Below, in pieces: positions 10,870 to 20,753 of a DNA stretch of 64,000 nucleotides. The notes beneath the pieces are model-generated. The model saw nothing but the letters and a program-made list of their open reading frames with translations. It searched no databases and had not been told where the DNA came from. Source of the DNA: Sepiola atlantica (Eukaryota > Mollusca > Cephalopoda > Sepiida > Sepiolidae); assembly GCA_963556195.1 (NCBI GenBank), contig OY744528.1, forward strand, positions 53,642,560 to 53,706,559, in the 5' to 3' direction. Position 1 is the first letter of the stretch. Each line of letters begins with the position of its first letter. The translations under genes and the position numbers were made by a program.

Positions 10870-11862
10870 AAGTGGGAAGCCTGCCAACAAAAAGCTTTTG
10901 AAGAGACAAAGAAAATGCTGTGTACAGCACCCCTTCTGACTTATTTAGACCCATCTAAGCCCACACTGGTACAAGTGGATGCTTCTCCTTATGGCTTGGG
11001 AACTGTGTTGGCTCATAGGATGGAAGATGGCAGTGAAAAGCCAGTATGTTACATCTCCCGAACGCTTTCAGATGCTGAACAGAATTATGCACACATTGAA
11101 AAGGAAGGGCTTGCCCTGGTTTTTGCAGTGAAGAGGTTACATCAATATCTGTTTGGAAACCCCTTCACGATGTTCACCGATCACAAACCGTTGTTGGGTC
11201 TATTTGCAGAGAACAAGCTAATTCCTGCTATGGCAGCTGCCCGGGTTCAGCGTTGGGCCCTATTCTTGGCTGCCTATAATTACAAACTAGAATATCGAAC
11301 TGGAGCCCTCAATAGTAATGCGGACTGTTTGAGTCATCTTCCACTGGAGGCTCAGGAAAAAGATATATCTAAATCCACTAATGAAATATTTATGATGGAC
11401 CTTGTGGAGGCTCCAGTGAAGGTTGAAGCTGTGAGAGCAGAGACTAGGAAAGATCCGATCTTGAGTCGGGTATACAAATTCACCATGAATGTCTGGAATG
11501 GGGTCAGTTGGAGTGAACAGTTAAAGCCCTATTTTAATAAACGGGAGGAACTGACCTGTGAAGATGGCGTGTTACTGTGGGGAAGAAGGATTATTATTCC
11601 TCCTAAGTTGAGAGGAAAAGTTCTGCAGCAATTACACCAGACTCATGTAGGCATTGTGAGGATGAAAGCATTAGCTAGAAGCTATGTATGGTGGCCAAAA
11701 CTGGATGAAGATATTGAGTGGACCGCCAAGAGGTGTGAAAGTTGTGTGCTAAATCAGAAACAGCCCAACAGAACTCCGATCCATTATCCAAGTCAGCCCT
11801 GTGAAAGAATTCACAGACTATGCTGGTCCAGTTTTTGGACACATGTTCTTAATAGTGGTTGA
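10870..11862 (+). pseudogene. pol: RNase H and integrase N-terminal domain
   Basis: RNase H begins after the TGA at 10867. Acidic blocks are visible as LVQVDASPYGLGTVL, EKEGLALVFAVKRLHQY, FTDHKPLLGLF and NSNADCLSHLP, which carry the metal-binding acids that degrade the RNA strand of the hybrid. The segment then runs into the integrase N-terminal HHCC zinc region (QLHQTHVGIVRMKAL ... CESCVLNQKQPN, about 11625-11765). The frame ends at TGA 11860-11862, where the sequence has shifted phase relative to the integrase core that starts near 11801. Confidence 0.9.
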
Positions 11863-12085
11863 TGCCTACTCCAAATGGATGGAGGTTTGCATAATAAAGA
11901 CATCCACTGCTGCAGCTACCATTGAGAAGTTGAGGGGAATCTTTGCAACTCATGGTTTGCCTCTGCTGGTTGTGAGTGACAACGGCCCTTGTTTCTCCAA
12001 TGATGAATTCAGGAGGTTTTTAGAGGCAAATGGGGTTAAACACATATTCACGGTTCCTTACCATCCCTCCTCCAACGGCCAGTAA
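11801..12085 (+). pseudogene. pol: Integrase catalytic core, third acid lost
   Basis: The core shows two of three DDE residues: Asp in LIVVDAYSKWMEV and Asp in LLVVSDNGPCFSNDEF. The block YHPSSNGQ follows and is immediately cut by TAA at 12083-12085. In active integrases the catalytic Glu lies 35 residues after the second Asp, just past this block; here the bases that should code for it are missing through a small deletion. Strand transfer by this copy is therefore impossible. Confidence 0.9.
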
Positions 12086-12109
12086 ACAATGAAGAGGATG
12101 GACAGACAC

Positions 12110-12695
12110 AAAAACATCTCTTGAAACAAAAGTCAACAGATTCCTTTTTAACTACAGGACAGCTCCACACACAGTAACTGGGGTTCCTCCAGCTGAATTG
12201 CTGTTCAAGCGACAATTAAGAACAGCCTTTCATCTGTTACAGCCAAACAAGTTTAAGAGCAGGGTGTACAACTACAAAATGGAGAAGTGTACTAAGATCA
12301 TGACACCGTGCCGAAATCATGGGGTGAATGATACAGTCCTTGTGAGGAATTTTGGCACTGGTCAACGGTGGCTGGAGGGCATCATTACGAGGCAGTTGGG
12401 TAATGTCAATTTTGAGGTAGAGACCGAGAGAGGAGTTACACGGAGACATTCAGACCAGATCATTAAAAGGACAATCCGGGTCCCAGAGGAGAATATGACT
12501 GATATGAATGATGCTGCAGAGGACACCGTGACAACCAGTACAAGGGAGTCTACTGAGGAAGAAGGAGTTCCTGAATTGGTAAAACAGGATGAGGCTGAGA
12601 TGGAACCTATAGACTTCAAACAGAAAGCATCGCCTATTCCTCGGAGATCTGAGCATGTAAGGAGAGCTCCATTTAAGTTAAGAGACTATGTTTAG
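12110..12695 (+). pseudogene. pol: Integrase C-terminal domain
   Basis: After another phase change the frame stays open to TAG 12693-12695. It starts with FLFNYRTAPHTVTGVPPAEL, the conserved post-core helix region of Gypsy integrases. A small beta-barrel-like block follows (VLVRNFGTGQRWLEGIITRQ ... YEVE-like) that helps bind DNA, then an acidic Glu/Asp-rich tail and a basic end (RRSEHVRRAPFKLRDYV). The stop lies about 28 bp before the 3' LTR, as expected for the end of pol. Confidence 0.85.
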
Positions 12696-12705
12696 TGATC
12701 CATCT

Positions 12706-12719
12706 AAGAATGGAGGGAT
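12706..12719 (+). promoter_or_regulatory. Polypurine tract
   Basis: The purine run agaatggagggat sits directly upstream of the 3' LTR and would prime plus-strand DNA synthesis. One T interrupts it. Confidence 0.55.
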
Positions 12720-12723
12720 CTAA

Positions 12724-12875
12724 TGTATCAAGTTACAGCCATTGGGTGAAGTTTTTGATTGGTCCAGAGGGCGCCTTTGTTGTAATTGTTGTTGTTGTTT
12801 TGATTATAAAAAGAGACTTTAACAGATCGACACTTGCTTCAGTCTTGACACTTAGTGAATGGTGCAGACTTAATA
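12724..12875 (+). repeat. 3' LTR of Gypsy element
   Basis: Same 152 bp as the 5' LTR with a single difference at 12829. It is followed by TA and then GTAA (12878-12881), which equals the four bases before the 5' LTR and may be the target-site duplication. Confidence 0.93.
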
Positions 12876-12881
12876 TAGTAA

Positions 12882-14699
12882 AATTTAATTTTCGGTGTGA
12901 TTGAAGAGAAGATGAAAATGGGCTACCTTATACAAGGAGTGAGCTCGCAACCTCCAGATTCATCACATATTCCCTTTTCCTTAACTTCTCGTTCCATTTG
13001 CTTTTTATTGTCACCTCTTATATCATGTACAGTAGCCACATAAAAAGATGGATAGAAACACATAATATTATTATTGTGGTTATTGATAAAAGAAAACGCT
13101 CTTCACAGTTACCAAAACTATGAAGGATTTGGTATCAGCCTTCTAAAGATTTCTTGAAACTGCTGCTGTATAATAGCGTATCCGCAAAGGCTGTGTAATA
13201 ACAAGTTATCATTGGCATTAGAAGAAATGAATCGCAAAAGTATAGAGAAAGCAGATAATGTAAAACGCCTACTAACAATAAGCAAACGTCTGATGTAATG
13301 ATAAAGAATCAGTTAGAAAAGCACACTTAATAGAACAAAAGCATTGGGCACTGACCAGAAAAGCTTTTGAACAGAAACAAAAAGAGAGCATCCTTAAATA
13401 TGATTTTAAGCAGAACACAAAACAAGTTAAAATTATTATTTAAAAAAACTAAACAATAAATGTTTATGATATATTTACATTGAAAACCAAATATTGCAAA
13501 AAAAAGATTAACATGAAAAATAATAGAAAAGATTTATACATAATCTTTGAATAAGAGAATAAATTGAAAATTCTAGAAAAAAGAACAAAATAAATAATGA
13601 TACGCTTAGCAGAAATAATAGTGCAGATGTTATTCAGAGAGTTAATGGAATATATGCATACCATTGTATCTTTGTTGAGAGGAAGGCCAGAGCAGAAGAA
13701 AAAAATCTGTTCACTGAACAGTGTACATTAGAGAGAAAATCAGCAAACATATAATGAAGCAATAGAGAATTATTGTTTAGAATAACAATAACAGCAAATA
13801 GAAAGAAAGATTCAAAATACTGGAATCTGTTTTGATAAAAACAGACTTGATGATAAATGCAAAAGCAACAATCTGACAAAATTCTGTTTGTTTTTTTTTA
13901 TCTAAAGAGATGAAAAATAAACCATCAGAAATCAACACGAAAACATGCAATTTTACTAACTACAAATTTGGAACATTACAGATTACATTGCTCGAAAATA
14001 AGAATGCAAATGAAATGCCACATTTAGAATCCAAATGAGACCTTTTATTTGAAACAGTGAGGTGCAATGGTGGCCGACGGCTTTCCCAAAGTTAAATGAA
14101 CCAAAGAGAGAAACTAAAATGGATAACGTCTGTTGTAAATTTATGCAGAACTTTTTTATAAGAACTAAATCTGTATAAATTTGAGATTCACCCCAAAAAT
14201 AAACTAATGCTCTAATGACAGAAGTCAATTTGAATAAAATTATTTGAACGAAAAATAGCTAAAGAATGCTAGTAATCTTTTTAATATATAACTATAAATC
14301 CACGTACACATCATCATCTGCATCGGCAGCATCATCATCCATGTACTGATGGGGAAGATTTAGATGAAGAGAGGTCTTAAGATATTTCACATTTTTTAAT
14401 CATGCTAAAATTATAATTTGCAAAGAGACATAAATCAAAGTAGCTATCAGCGTAGCTTAATTACTAACCCTACTAATGGAAACGGCAACGTCCTCTACAG
14501 CTCTCTAGCTATTTGCACAACAGTGTTTTCAACGTATAATTTGTTTACGAACAATTAGTAAAGGGTTGTACGCTGTGACAGCTCGTATAAGAAAGGCCTG
14601 TGAAAGTGTGAACAAGTATTAAACACGTTGGTTGTAGGCTGTCTTAATTTTCAGCATGCAAAGCCTTAAGCGAAATCCGGAACTGTATGCATATGTTGC
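12882..14699. other. AT-rich DNA, no recognised feature
   Basis: About 1.8 kb of A-rich sequence. Open frames on the minus strand at 13464-13664, 13634-13879 and 13983-14228 show only hydrophobic low-complexity character and no family motif. Confidence 0.45.
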
Positions 14700-14706
14700 A
14701 CACGCG

Positions 14707-14764
<58 letters not shown>
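14700..14764 (+). repeat. (CA)n(TA)n microsatellite
   Basis: A CA run to about 14726 passes into a TA run to 14764. Confidence 0.95.
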
Positions 14765-14767
<3 letters not shown>

Positions 14768-14869
14768 GGAGGAATTTCTGTAGGAAATCTTGAGTCGGAG
14801 AGCTCAATGTAAAAATAGAGCAATAATAGAAGTTAGAAAAAATAACTCAGGCCAACAATCCAGTCATTT

Positions 14870-14917
14870 CACGTTATAATTTATTTCTTCTTGCCAGGAC
14901 GAGAATCATCAGACGTG
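14870..14917 (-). ncRNA. Hammerhead ribozyme-like motif
   Basis: Read on the minus strand, the 48 nt contain CACGT (stem I, 14913-14917 side), CTGATGA, a stem II with 4 bp (TTCT/AGAA) around a 10-nt loop, GAAA, a very small A/T stem III, then TA and ACGTG (14870-14874), which pairs perfectly with the opening CACGT. All invariant core bases of a hammerhead (CUGAUGA, GAAA, UH before the cleavage site) are present and the cleavage triplet would be AUA. The weak stem III suggests it would work poorly as a monomer, as reported for minimal hammerheads of retroelements. No tRNA-like head was found next to it. Confidence 0.55.
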
Positions 14918-14969
14918 CTGCTAAAACTGGTGGTTTCTGAATGAAAAATGGGAGCAGTCACGCCGTATT

Positions 14970-15060
14970 TGTATTCTTCAAGGGGGAGGGAGGGGAATAC
15001 AGAAGGGGGAGGGGAGAGGGGAATACAGAAGGGGGAGGGGAGAGGGGGGACATGGACTGG
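14970..15060 (+). other. G-rich tract, possible G-quadruplex
   Basis: A 26-27-bp unit (gaatacaga followed by a G/A-only run) is repeated about twice, giving many runs of four or more G on the plus strand. It stands out against AT-rich surroundings. Similar G runs occur at 32288 and 54096. Confidence 0.6.
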
Positions 15061-15341
15061 GATGTTTCTCATTTTCTCAAGGTCCCGGGGGTGTATCTGG
15101 TTACCACCCTAGAACCCGGGCGAATGCCACCCCCATCTACACTGATCGCATTTTGTTTCACCGAATGGCAAAGGAAACTGTTGTCTTTTTTAAGTGAATG
15201 TATGCATGTCTACATCATCGTCAATTACCGTTAAGAGAAAATAATTCCTTCATTTCAGTACACAAAGTTTCATTCTGAAACGAAATTCTTATAAATATAT
15301 ATATATATATATATATGTTTTTATTTAGGCATAGTTTATTT

Positions 15342-15416
15342 AATACAAAGAACAATTCATTATTTTACTTTTATCCAAAATTGATAAAAGTAAAATAATG
15401 AATTGTTCTTTGTATT
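15342..15416. repeat. Perfect 34-bp hairpin
   Basis: The left arm 15342-15375 is the exact reverse complement of the right arm 15383-15416, with a 7-nt loop (caaaatt). It contains aacaattcattattttac and its complement. A (TA)n tract lies just upstream at 15294-15316. It may be a tiny MITE or a hairpin RNA precursor. Confidence 0.85.
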
Positions 15417-15772
15417 CAATGTTTATTCTTGTGAAGTGTGTTTGAAAATAGTCCCAAATTTTTAAAAGACTTGTGTGTAAGCAAAGCAAAATTAATCATA
15501 TTAAATTAAAATTTCACACTAAAACTGACCTTTTTTCCTTCTTCTTCTACAAGTATTGAAATAACTCAATTAGATATAAAAATATTTCCCAGGAAAAAGA
15601 TAGCAAACAGATGAGATGCTAGTTTTACTCTTTCTTTATTAAAGACACAATTATCTTTTGGAAAGTCATACATCCATGTTTTCTTTGTGTTTCATCACAA
15701 GAAATCTTGACAAAGTGGCATTAGATAACAGAATTGTTGATAATGAAAATATATAAATGTTTGATCAAAATA
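15417..15772. other. No recognised feature
   Basis: AT-rich sequence between the hairpin and the MITE. Confidence 0.4.
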
Positions 15773-16153
15773 CAGGGTGGGCCAAAATAAGGGTCCTATC
15801 TTTAAATTTGAATAACTTGAATTTGAATAACTTCCACAAAATAAAAGTTAAACTCACCAAACTTTATGTGTGTGTAGACTGACCCTTCCGAGATTTTTTG
15901 AAATAAACAAAACAAATTTTAGCCGAAAAACACTTCTTAAAACTTACAAAAACTAAAGTATTGTTTTTTACACTGTTTTGAGTTTTTTAAGCAAAAATAA
16001 TGTTTTCTAAATGAGGGTACGTTCCTTAGGGCTAATACGGCTCATGCTTGCTTCGGAAGGGGTCCTTTACTTATTCTAAAAAATAAAAAAAAAATCAATA
16101 AATAAAAAAGTTATGAATTTTTAAAAATAGGACCTTTATTTTTGCCCACCCTG
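15773..16153. mobile_element. 381-bp MITE, TA target site
   Basis: Terminal inverted repeats begin CAGGGTGGGC at both ends and remain similar for about 45 bp (both include GGTCCTAT and ATAACTT). TA flanks each end (15771-15772 and 16154-16155), the signature of Tc1/mariner insertion. There is no coding capacity. It is likely a non-autonomous derivative moved by a mariner-type transposase. Confidence 0.85.
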
Positions 16154-16263
16154 TACAAATGACTAAATCAAATCAAATATTTTGACAAAAAATAACCAAG
16201 TGTAACATGTAAAAGGACAGTTAGAAGATGTGTACATCTATATACCGTCAGAATGTTATTATC

Positions 16264-16458
16264 TTACAGGATTTTAATCCTCGATATGATAGACATCGTC
16301 ACTACCTCTGTTAGGATGTTCCACAGAGTAGAATCAAGGACAAAAAAGGCTGCTTTTCTTCTAACATGAAAGCGACTATTGTACATCTTTTGTTGAACTA
16401 CTTGCTCATAATTACAACCCCTACATGCATGTACTGGTGAAAATTTGACTTTCATCAT
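16264..16458 (-). pseudogene. Possible non-LTR retrotransposon C-terminal fragment
   Basis: The minus-strand frame contains RFHVRRKAAFFVLDSTLWN followed by ILTEVVTMSIISRIKIL. The arrangement R...F..(V)..WN.L...VV....I/V...K is typical of the last residues of many LINE ORF2 proteins, before the stop. The frame is only 64 residues long. A chance resemblance cannot be excluded. Confidence 0.35.
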
Positions 16459-16850
16459 TACCGATGGCCCAAATTAGCTATAGTTTTATCTATCTATCCT
16501 CAACACTAACCCAGTCTAATAAAACTGAACAAACATTGACAGTTGGGGTAGAGATGGAAAATGTCAAATATAAGGAATGCTAAGTCATGCGTTCATTAAT
16601 GCGGTCGACAGAAAAACAGAAAAAAAAACAGTAATTGTCAAGAAGACAGCAGAAGAAAAACGAAGAGAAAATCAGAAAAAAAAGGAACGATTAAAAAAGG
16701 TTGATAGGACATGTAGAGTATGCGTCTATGCCATTTTCACGGTTGGGTTTGTATTAATAGACTGGGCTACTGTTTAGGAGATCTGGAGAACTGTACAAGA
16801 TTAAAAGAAATTAGTGTCTTCTATAATAAAAAATAAATCTGATTTTCTTA
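16459..16850. other. No recognised feature
   Basis: A-rich sequence; the plus-strand frame at 16577-16777 is lysine/glutamate-rich low complexity. Confidence 0.4.
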
Positions 16851-18138
16851 TGAGGGGCGTTCAATAAGTAATGCCCCTGACCCACTTCGAGTTGTCTGAT
16901 CTAGATGAAATTTTGCATGTGTAAGGATTTATATATGTATGGGTTCTGTTGCAAAAACAGCTGTGAACTAATTGTGGTTTCTGATTTACAGGTGTTTGAA
17001 CTGAGTCAGGTGTGAAATGGAGCCAGTTGAGTGTCGCACAGTGATCCGGTTTTTGTATTTGGAAGGGCGCACAATAAAGGAGACTTTTGATGAAATCAAA
17101 AAACTTTAGGTGATGATGCCCCATCATATGACCTTGTAAAACGCTGGCATCGTCAATTTAAATATGGCCGGAAATCTGTGGAAACAGCTCCCAGACCGGG
17201 TCGTCCCTCTTCTGCCATTGATGAGGCATCTGTCCGTCAAGTTGAGGCTGCCATTTTGGAAGATTGATGCATTACTATTCGGCAAATTACCCAAGAGGTC
17301 AAGATTAGTACAGGGTCTGTAGAAACTATCATTCATGACCATTTTCATATGCATAAGGTGTCTGCCAGATGGATTCCCAGGTTGCTCACACCTTTCCAGA
17401 AGCAAGAACGCATCGAGTGCTCGGGGATGAATTTGGAGATGTGCCAAGACGATGAGTCAAAGTTTTAAAAAGACTGATTACACAGGATGAAACTTGGGTC
17501 CATCACTATAATTCAGAGACCAAGTCCAGTCAATGCAGTGGAAGCACTTGAACTCACCACCTCCAAAGAAGGCAAGGGTGCAGCCCTCTGCTGGCAAGGT
17601 CATGCTCACAGTCTTCTAAAATCAGGACGGAGTAGTGATGACAGATTTCCTAGCAAAGGGTACCACAATTACAGGAGCCTATTACGCTTCACTTTTGATG
17701 AAATTAAGAGAAGCTATCGAAATCAAGAGGCGGGGCAAGATCAGCAAAAGTATCCTCCGCCTGCAGGACAACACTTCGGTCCACAACTCGCATGTCGCCA
17801 GATCAGAAGCACAGGCATGTGGCTATGAAATCCTTCCCCATCCCCCTTACTCTCCTGACCTTGCACCATCTGACTTTCATCTCTTTTCAGCCATGAAGTT
17901 GTTTTTGAAAGGAAAGCGTTTCCCAGATGATGCAGCCTTGATTTCTGAAGTTATGACGTGGTTGGAGGACCAACCTGGGGTGTTCTACAAAAACGGTGTC
18001 CAGGGCTGCATCAAACAATGGGAGAAATGCATAACTCTGGGTGTTCCTATGTAGAGAAAGACTAATAACTGTGCCAAGTTTCATAAATCTACTGCTATGG
18101 GAAATGGGTCAGAGGCATTACTTATTGAACGCCCCTTG
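16851..18138 (+). mobile_element. Full-length mariner transposon
   Basis: 1288 bp, the standard mariner length, bounded by TA on both sides (16849-16850, 18139-18140). The inverted repeats share AGGGGCGTTCAATAAGTAAT and continue through TGACCCA, about 31 bp with one mismatch plus differing first bases. The interior encodes a DD34D transposase broken by stops and frameshifts. The ends are still well matched, so it might be mobilised in trans. Confidence 0.95.
17017..18054 (+). pseudogene. Mariner transposase, disrupted
   Basis: The ATG at 17017 begins MEPVECRTVIRFLYLEGRT, the N-terminal helix-turn-helix region that binds the inverted repeat. TAG at 17107 with a frameshift, TGA at 17265, TAA near 17466 and further phase changes near 17520 break it. 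The first catalytic Asp is at 17486 (TQDETWVHHY), the second at 17767 (LQDNTSVH) and the third at 17872 (YSPDLAPSDFHLF). There are exactly 34 residues between the last two, defining the DD34D mariner class. The C-terminal part from 17635 to TAG 18052-18054 is intact. If joined it would be near the normal length of about 345 residues. Confidence 0.93.
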
Positions 18139-18194
18139 TAAATGAATGCATGTAAGAATACTTGCTGAAATTATAGCAGCAACAATTTATCCTG

Positions 18195-18330
18195 AAAGTA
18201 GCATGGTGTAGTGGTTAAGGTGGAAGTAAGATAGACTAGACTCTCAAAACTGGGTTGTGAAACTAATCTAGGAGAAGGAAAACTCCGAAATAACACTAGT
18301 CTTTCCATTCTTATCTCGGCATTGTTTGCA
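18195..18330 (+). mobile_element. tRNA-like SINE fragment
   Basis: The sequence gcatggtgtagtggttaagg (18201-18220) is a strong tRNA A-box region, followed about 30 bp later by a B-box-like gggttgtgaaact. Downstream lie GGAG and CTCC able to pair, then GAAA and later GTC, a degenerate hammerhead layout (18256-18306), with GAAA/TTTC available as stem I. The CTGATGA box is mutated. Confidence 0.5.
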
Positions 18331-19245
18331 GTCGTCCTGTACTTTTGCCACTCGACTCGAGCAATACCAGTTCAGGAATGTGCGATTGTAAATTGCACAA
18401 CACTTGCTTCACTATCGATTACTTATACAGACCTTTTTAAAGAGTGTATCCATTGTCTCTTGATAACGACCAGTTATTGCTTTTCTCCATATTTAACTGT
18501 TTTATTAATAATCAAGAGGGGATATGCTGGTCTCAAAGGAAATATAGATTTTCTTTTTCTTGCAATTTTCGCTAAATATTTTACATACTAGAAACTATTT
18601 TTGTATTTTAAGCCAAGGAACGAGTCAAAAATTAATCAATCAGTTTGATACCTGATAAAATATATTATAAATAGAAAAGGTGTGTTGCAGTGGTTAAAAG
18701 CAGTAATCAATGAAATATTTACAGCATTTTAATGTCTATTTTAGTGTGCTTATATTCGTGAATCAAAAGTGATTTAATGTTTTAATGAGTGTTTTTTTTT
18801 AGATTAAGCAGTCCTTTACATATATTCTCCTTTACTGTGTTTCCCCTTGTTTTAAAGCATCATAATACAAAGGAAAGCCATATTCGATTAATACTGCTGT
18901 CCTCTTTCATGAGATAAGTCACCACACCTAAAGTACTTCAAACAGTTTAAGGCAAAATTTTAAGGCAAAGTTTGCAATAATAACTGAAAATAGCCAAAAT
19001 CTCAAAACATCTGAAAAATAATCTATATTATAATTGAGTATTTTAATCTGTCTGTTGGAATCAAAACAACTTGGTCGAATTGCCCCAAATTTGGCATGCA
19101 TCGTCTTTGATCATGGAAGGGAGCAGCTAATCGTACTATTTCTAATAGTGAATGCAATAAACACTTAGCAGCTACAAAAGGAATTAAAGAAAATTTAGCA
19201 TGAATAACTCTCGGGATACCGGATGTCTCACATGGGATAAAAATT
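18331..19245. other. No recognised feature
   Basis: AT-rich sequence. A second weak A-box-like gttgcagtggttaaaagcag at 18684-18703 is too isolated to call. Confidence 0.4.
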
Positions 19246-19252
19246 ACACCAT

Positions 19253-19311
<59 letters not shown>

Positions 19312-19372
19312 ATAATAATAATAATGATAATAATAATAATGATAATTATAATGATAATAATAATAATACAAC
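19246..19372 (+). repeat. Trinucleotide microsatellite (ACT)n/(ATA)n
   Basis: Runs of act/cta triplets to about 19310 change into ata/atg triplets to 19372. The Thr/Asn-rich frame across it is an artefact of the repeat. Confidence 0.95.
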
Positions 19373-19377
19373 TAAAA

Positions 19378-20412
19378 GACGTTACGAACAGACTATGTGA
19401 AAAGAAACGAAGAGGGAAAAGGACTGATATATATAGAAGACTGTGGAAGACAGAAGAAAGAGCTGGAGAAATACATAAGACAGAACACAGAAAGGCTGAT
19501 CACCGCAGCAAGAGACACCGTCCCAGTGAACAACTCGGAAAGCACCAAAACCAGAAACAAAAAGACAAGAAAAGAAAAGTGGAAAGAAAAACAGCTACAT
19601 GGACGTTTCATAAGACTGACAAAAGAAGAGACCCACCAACATTCCTAGGCATGGCTAAGAAAAGGATACTTGAATAGAGAAACGAAATCTGTACTGACAG
19701 CTGCACAGAACAATGCAATTATGATTAACTACATTAAAGCTAAAATAGATAAACCCCAGGAAAACAGTAAATGCAGATTGTGTGGACAAAGAGATGAAAC
19801 AGTAAATCACATAATAAGTGAATGCAATAAACAAGCCCCAAAAGAATACAAGAACAGACACGACTGCATGGGGAAAGCAGTATGCAAACGACTGTATTTT
19901 GAACATGCGGACAAATGGTACAAACATAAACTATAGATAGAACAACACAGCAGAAACCCAAGGAACAAAAAATGTAACAAATTTCATAAACTGCGCCCCC
20001 CCCCCCCAAAAAAAAAGAAAAGTGATGGAACAAGCCTCGATTGATACCACACAAGAAAGTCGTGAAGTGTCAACGAGGATGGGAAGACCGAGGAGAGAGA
20101 GCACTAACCAGACCTCCACTGGAAGAGTGCAGAGAGTGCTGGGACCTTAGGTAGTCTTATTGCCACCCAAATCCCAGTAGAGACCAATGGTTGTTACCAG
20201 CGATAAATCAATGGACAATGGCTGTTGCGATAGCGCAAAGTCATTTGCAATGGTTATTGAAAAGAGGTAGAGAATACTGGAAATCTGGGGAAGCTTGTTG
20301 TCACTCAGACTCCAGAAAACACCACCGGCTATTATCAGTGAGCAATCACTACCGATGACTCGTGTGAGAACTTTTAGTGAGTACAATAAATAATAATAAT
20401 AATAATAATCAC
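19378..20412 (+). mobile_element. 5'-truncated non-LTR retrotransposon
   Basis: A coding remnant (19397-19936) is followed by about 450 bp of 3' untranslated sequence ending in an (AAT)n tail at 20388-20410. This is the expected shape of a 5'-truncated LINE. The coding part holds the C-terminal zinc finger. The tail includes a poly-C/poly-A stretch at 19996-20018. The 33.3 kb relic appears to derive from the reverse transcriptase of a related element. Confidence 0.75.
19397..19936 (+). pseudogene. LINE ORF2 C-terminus with CCHC finger
   Basis: One frame runs the whole length with a single in-frame TAG at 19646-19648, at a site where related proteins carry Trp as I recall. Upstream: WKEKQLHGRFIRLTKEETH. 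Downstream: LNRETKSVLTAAQNNAI, then a finger CRLCGQRDETVNHIISEC (C-X2-C-X8-H-X4-C), found near the end of LINE ORF2 proteins and thought to bind RNA or DNA. The frame ends in TAG just after KWYKHKL. It is shorter than any complete ORF2, so it is a truncated copy. Confidence 0.75.
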
Positions 20413-20469
20413 TCAAAATTGAATAGAATTGCACAAACGTTAGCATGGAAAGTCATAATGGTTTATACA

Positions 20470-20632
20470 TGTTTTGATGGTTACAGCGTTTGTTTACGGA
20501 GTCTAGGTTGACTCTATGGCAGGGGTTCGAACAGTGCGACCGTCCGAGATTATCATTTCTACGAAAGCTCAAAACGCAAGTGTACGTAGGTAAAAATAAT
20601 TTAATATTATTTATTTAAAATTAATATTATAA
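20470..20632 (+). mobile_element. tRNA-derived SINE, copy B
   Basis: Same family as copies A and C: tggttacagcgtttg head, B box GGTTCGAAC at 20524-20532, cgaccgtccgagattatcat body and cgtaggtaaaaataattt tail. It lacks the 5' leader seen in A and C. About 12-16 bases including the CTGATGA box are deleted from the hammerhead-like part (about 20558-20595). Confidence 0.75.
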
Positions 20633-20753
20633 GCCTCTTTAATAAGATTAAAGTTGAGCCCTGTTTGGGGAAGTTAAAAATAGACTGACACGTAGCTATA
20701 AGACATATTCCGACAACGTTCGTAGAATCTTTAAGTCAGTCTTTCTTGATATG

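Larger units (their letters stand above)
8496..12877 (+). mobile_element. Ty3/Gypsy LTR retrotransposon, complete but coding-dead
   Basis: The order is LTR, tRNA primer site, gag with two zinc knuckles, aspartic protease, reverse transcriptase, RNase H, integrase, purine tract, LTR. That gag-pro-RT-RH-IN order defines Ty3/Gypsy. The RT sequence (KLDLSHAYQQLKLEE, THRGLYQPTRLQFGV) is of the Mag/K02A2.6-like type common in invertebrates. The LTRs differ at only one of 152 bases, implying recent insertion, yet the interior has at least seven frameshifts or stops and has lost the third integrase catalytic residue. GTAA at 8492-8495 and 12878-12881 may be the target-site duplication. It must have moved using proteins from another copy, unless some lesions are assembly errors. 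Confidence 0.93.
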
